Assembly: GCA_003225595.1 (NCBI GenBank)
Contig: QIAR01000132.1
Coordinates: 1 to 7,938 of the forward strand
Reading direction: 5' to 3'
DNA from: Acidobacteriota bacterium
GTDB taxonomy: Bacteria; Acidobacteriota; Terriglobia; Terriglobales; Acidobacteriaceae
Length of the DNA: 7,938 bases
The translations under genes and the position numbers were made by a program. The notes beneath the pieces were generated by a model, which was not told the origin of the DNA, made no database searches, and saw nothing but the letters and a program-made list of their open reading frames with translations. This document shows positions 5,651-7,938 of this stretch, one piece after another; within the stretch, counting starts at the first letter, position 1, and each line of letters opens with the position of its first letter.

Positions 5651-7938
5651 ATGCCATCCCCGTTCCAACCCGGAGCCTCAGTTTCTGACCGTGTTCGCAT
5701 CGTCGTCGCGACCTCGGTCATGCTCACCTTTATTTCGTATTGGCGAGCTGCCGCCATCGTGCTCAATGACCTTGGTTCTTCGGCTTTCTACGCCGGAGGC
5801 ATCGCCGAGCAGGCCGTCGGCAAATCCGCTCCCTGGTTCATCGTCGCAGTCATGCTGTTCTCTTTTACTGTGCGCGCGGTATACGTGGAGAGCTGCTCGA
5901 TGTTCGTACGTGGCGGCGTGTACCGGGTGGTAAAGGAAGCGCTGGGCGGAACCCTGGCCAAGATCAGTGTCTCAGCCCTCATGTTCGACTACATCCTGAC
6001 CGGTCCGATTTCGGGCGTGTCGGCCGGACAATACATCGCTGGTCTGATCAACAATATTTTTTCCACGGCAGATGTTCATGGTTGGATCCCGCGTGCGGTC
6101 CACGCGATCTTCCACGGCACTCCGCAGGTGAACGAAAACTGGACCTCCGTGGCTTTTGCCGTGGCGGTCACGCTCTACTTCTGGTGGCAAAACACGAAGG
6201 GCATTCAGGAATCCAGCGAAAAAGCCTTGCGAGTGATGCAGATCACCACGGTGATGGTGGTGATACTACTGCTTTGGTCCGCAATCACGCTGCTGAAATC
6301 CGGATACCAAGTTGTACCCTTTCCGACTCCTGGCAACTTGAAATTCCGCGAAGAATCGCTAGGCTTCCTGAGACACACATGGCTAGCGACCGATTTGGCG
6401 AGGAAGTTCGGCATCCTGGGCATACTCATCGCCTTCGGCCACTCGGTGCTGGCCATGAGCGGCGAGGAATCGCTCGCTCAGGTGAATCGTGAACTCGCAC
6501 ATCCCAAGCTGAAGAACCTGAAGCGCGCGGCCGTCATCATCGCGATCTACAGCTTTGTCTTTACCGGGCTCAGTTCACTGCTGTTCGTGATGATCATCCC
6601 CGACCCGGTGCGGATCACGATTTACAAAGACAACCTCATTGCTGGCCTGGCCATGCACCTGTGGGGGCCGCAACTGCTGCGCCTGCTGTTCCGGACGTTC
6701 GTCGTGGTTGTGGGTTTCCTGATTCTTTCTGGGGCGGTCAATACCGCAATCATCGGCTCTAACGGGGTGCTCAACCGAGTTTCTGAAGATGGAGTGCTGA
6801 CCGACTGGTTCCGGCAGCCCCATCCGCGTTTTGGCACAACCTATAGGATCGTCAATTTGGTCGTTTTCTTCCAGCTATTCACCATCCTGGCCAGCCGCGG
6901 CAATGTGTACCTGCTTGGTGAGGCTTATGCCTTCGGAGTGATCTGGAGTTTTACCTTCAACAGCCTTGCCATGCTGGTTCTGCGTTTCAAGTACAAGGGC
7001 GAGCGCGGCTGGAAGGTTCCGCCGAACCTACATATTGCAGGACACGAGATTCCAGTCGGCCTGGCGTCGGTATTTCTGGTTCTACTGTCTACTGCGGTGG
7101 TGAATCTCTTCACGAAGTCGATCGCGACAGTAGCCGGAGTCTCCTTTGCCGCAGTATTCTTTCTGATCTTTACCGTCTCCGAGAGAGCAAATCGAGAGAA
7201 ATTCGCCCTCGCAAAGCAGCAGATGACGGAGCATTTCCAGTTGCTGCAGCGGGACACGGTTGACCGCAGTGCTCTGAGCATACGGCCTGGTAACGTGCTG
7301 GTCACGGTACGCGATTACAACACCCTCAATCATCTGAAATGGGTGCTAGAGAGAATTGATACCCACGAGCAGGACGTGGTCGTTATGTCGGCGCGGGTGA
7401 GCCAGTTCGGCTCGGCTGCTTACGATTTGGCCATGGAGCAGATCTTTAGCGACTATGAACAAACATTGTTTACGCGTGCGGTTTCCGTGGCCGAAAATTT
7501 CGGCAAACACATTTCACTTCTTGTGGTACCGGCGGCCGATGTGTGGTCCGCGATCGCCCAGACGGCGAATAATCTCGAATCTTCGGCAGTAGTGGCGGGT
7601 CTTTCCAGCAAGATGACGTCCCAGGAACAGGCGTTCGAACTAGGACGCGCCTGGGAGGCAATGCCGGAACCCAAGCGGCAGTTTCTATTGCAGATCGTGC
7701 GCCCCGACATGCAGGTGGATACCTTCCACATCGGGCCCCACACACCCTCTTTGAAGACCGAGGACGTACACTTGGTCCACCGACTGTGGCTAAACATCAC
7801 CCGCGAGCCAGGGCTGGATAAATTACACCATCATGACATTTTGACCGAAGCGCTGACCCGTTTTGCGCGTGACTATGCGGGCCACGACCGTGACGATATT
7901 CTAAAAGACCTCCGCAAGTCCTCGGGAAAGACCGTGCC
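5651..7938 (+). CDS. APC-superfamily amino acid permease with C-terminal USP-like domain (3' end missing)
   Basis: The frame is open for 762 codons from ATG at 5651 to the window edge, so the C-terminus is missing. Residues about 18-510 hold roughly a dozen hydrophobic segments, among them 60-76, 104-135, 165-180, 196-215, 253-270, 293-316, 346-370, 398-414, 421-445, 468-487 and 492-508. Between them are APC-like features: WWQNTKGIQESSEKA (178-192), GHSVLAMSGEESLAQVNREL (263-282) and SGAVNTAIIGSNGVLNRVSEDG (360-381, central part). Transport of an amino acid or similar solute across the inner membrane is inferred; the substrate is unknown. Residues about 545-655 form an alternating beta/alpha domain (NVLVTV, DVVVMSARV, HISLLVVP, SSAVVAGLSS) like universal stress proteins, but without their GxxG(x9)G[ST] ATP loop. 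A polar, charged tail follows. An in-frame TGA at 5627 limits the start; ATG at 5651 has no Shine-Dalgarno, and ATG at 5720 would cut into the first helix. Confidence 0.88.
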   Translation, partial: MPSPFQPGASVSDRVRIVVATSVMLTFISYWRAAAIVLNDLGSSAFYAGGIAEQAVGKSAPWFIVAVMLFSFTVRAVYVESCSMFVRGGVYRVVKEALGGTLAKISVSALMFDYILTGPISGVSAGQYIAGLINNIFSTADVHGWIPRAVHAIFHGTPQVNENWTSVAFAVAVTLYFWWQNTKGIQESSEKALRVMQITTVMVVILLLWSAITLLKSGYQVVPFPTPGNLKFREESLGFLRHTWLATDLARKFGILGILIAFGHSVLAMSGEESLAQVNRELAHPKLKNLKRAAVIIAIYSFVFTGLSSLLFVMIIPDPVRITIYKDNLIAGLAMHLWGPQLLRLLFRTFVVVVGFLILSGAVNTAIIGSNGVLNRVSEDGVLTDWFRQPHPRFGTTYRIVNLVVFFQLFTILASRGNVYLLGEAYAFGVIWSFTFNSLAMLVLRFKYKGERGWKVPPNLHIAGHEIPVGLASVFLVLLSTAVVNLFTKSIATVAGVSFAAVFFLIFTVSERANREKFALAKQQMTEHFQLLQRDTVDRSALSIRPGNVLVTVRDYNTLNHLKWVLERIDTHEQDVVVMSARVSQFGSAAYDLAMEQIFSDYEQTLFTRAVSVAENFGKHISLLVVPAADVWSAIAQTANNLESSAVVAGLSSKMTSQEQAFELGRAWEAMPEPKRQFLLQIVRPDMQVDTFHIGPHTPSLKTEDVHLVHRLWLNITREPGLDKLHHHDILTEALTRFARDYAGHDRDDILKDLRKSSGKTV

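Noticed and set aside
5470..5766. A 98-codon minus-strand open frame across the permease start
   Set aside because: It overlaps the first 116 bases of the permease antisense, its product is polar without motifs, and it has no sign of being a gene.
6082..6492. A 136-codon plus-strand open frame
   Set aside because: It is out of frame with the permease, which shows clear APC-type membrane segments throughout this interval.

Overview
This is ordinary-looking bacterial chromosome of moderately high GC with densely packed genes. The gene set and protein sequences (lnt-prfB followed by an HD phosphohydrolase, and a divergent APC permease with a long soluble tail) suggest a soil-type Acidobacteriota relative (Terriglobia/Koribacter-like). 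That placement is from recollection of similar proteins and gene order, not from a search, and is moderate to low confidence. No mobile element, CRISPR array, tRNA or rRNA was seen.

Layout: Bases 1-226 hold no recognisable gene. Bases 227-5366 carry five minus-strand genes, read from right to left: lnt (apolipoprotein N-acyltransferase), prfB (release factor 2, with a programmed +1 frameshift), a small HD-domain hydrolase resembling the (p)ppGpp hydrolase domain of SpoT/MESH1, an unrecognised repeat protein with an Ala/Pro/Ser-rich linker, and a small CoA-binding-fold protein (YccU type). The first four are packed with gaps of 5 bp, a 4-nt ATGA overlap and 5 bp, so they are very probably one translationally coupled transcript. 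The fifth is 78 bp further on and may belong to it. Bases 5367-5650 are the divergent intergenic region, with a doubtful small broken reading frame. From 5651 to the right edge runs an incomplete plus-strand gene for an APC-superfamily permease with a cytoplasmic domain like a universal stress protein.

Working together: lnt completes lipoprotein maturation in the envelope, RF2 terminates translation at UGA/UAA, and the HD enzyme may remove the alarmone (p)ppGpp. The operon thus joins envelope maturation, translation termination and possibly stringent-response control, plus one unknown protein. The clearest non-trivial signal is the prfB recoding site: the true gene starts 54 codons upstream of the first in-frame ATG, and the first 23 codons are in another frame closed by UGA. 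I see no wholly new system. The best candidates for something undescribed are the repeat protein, its coupling to the HD hydrolase, and the permease tail.
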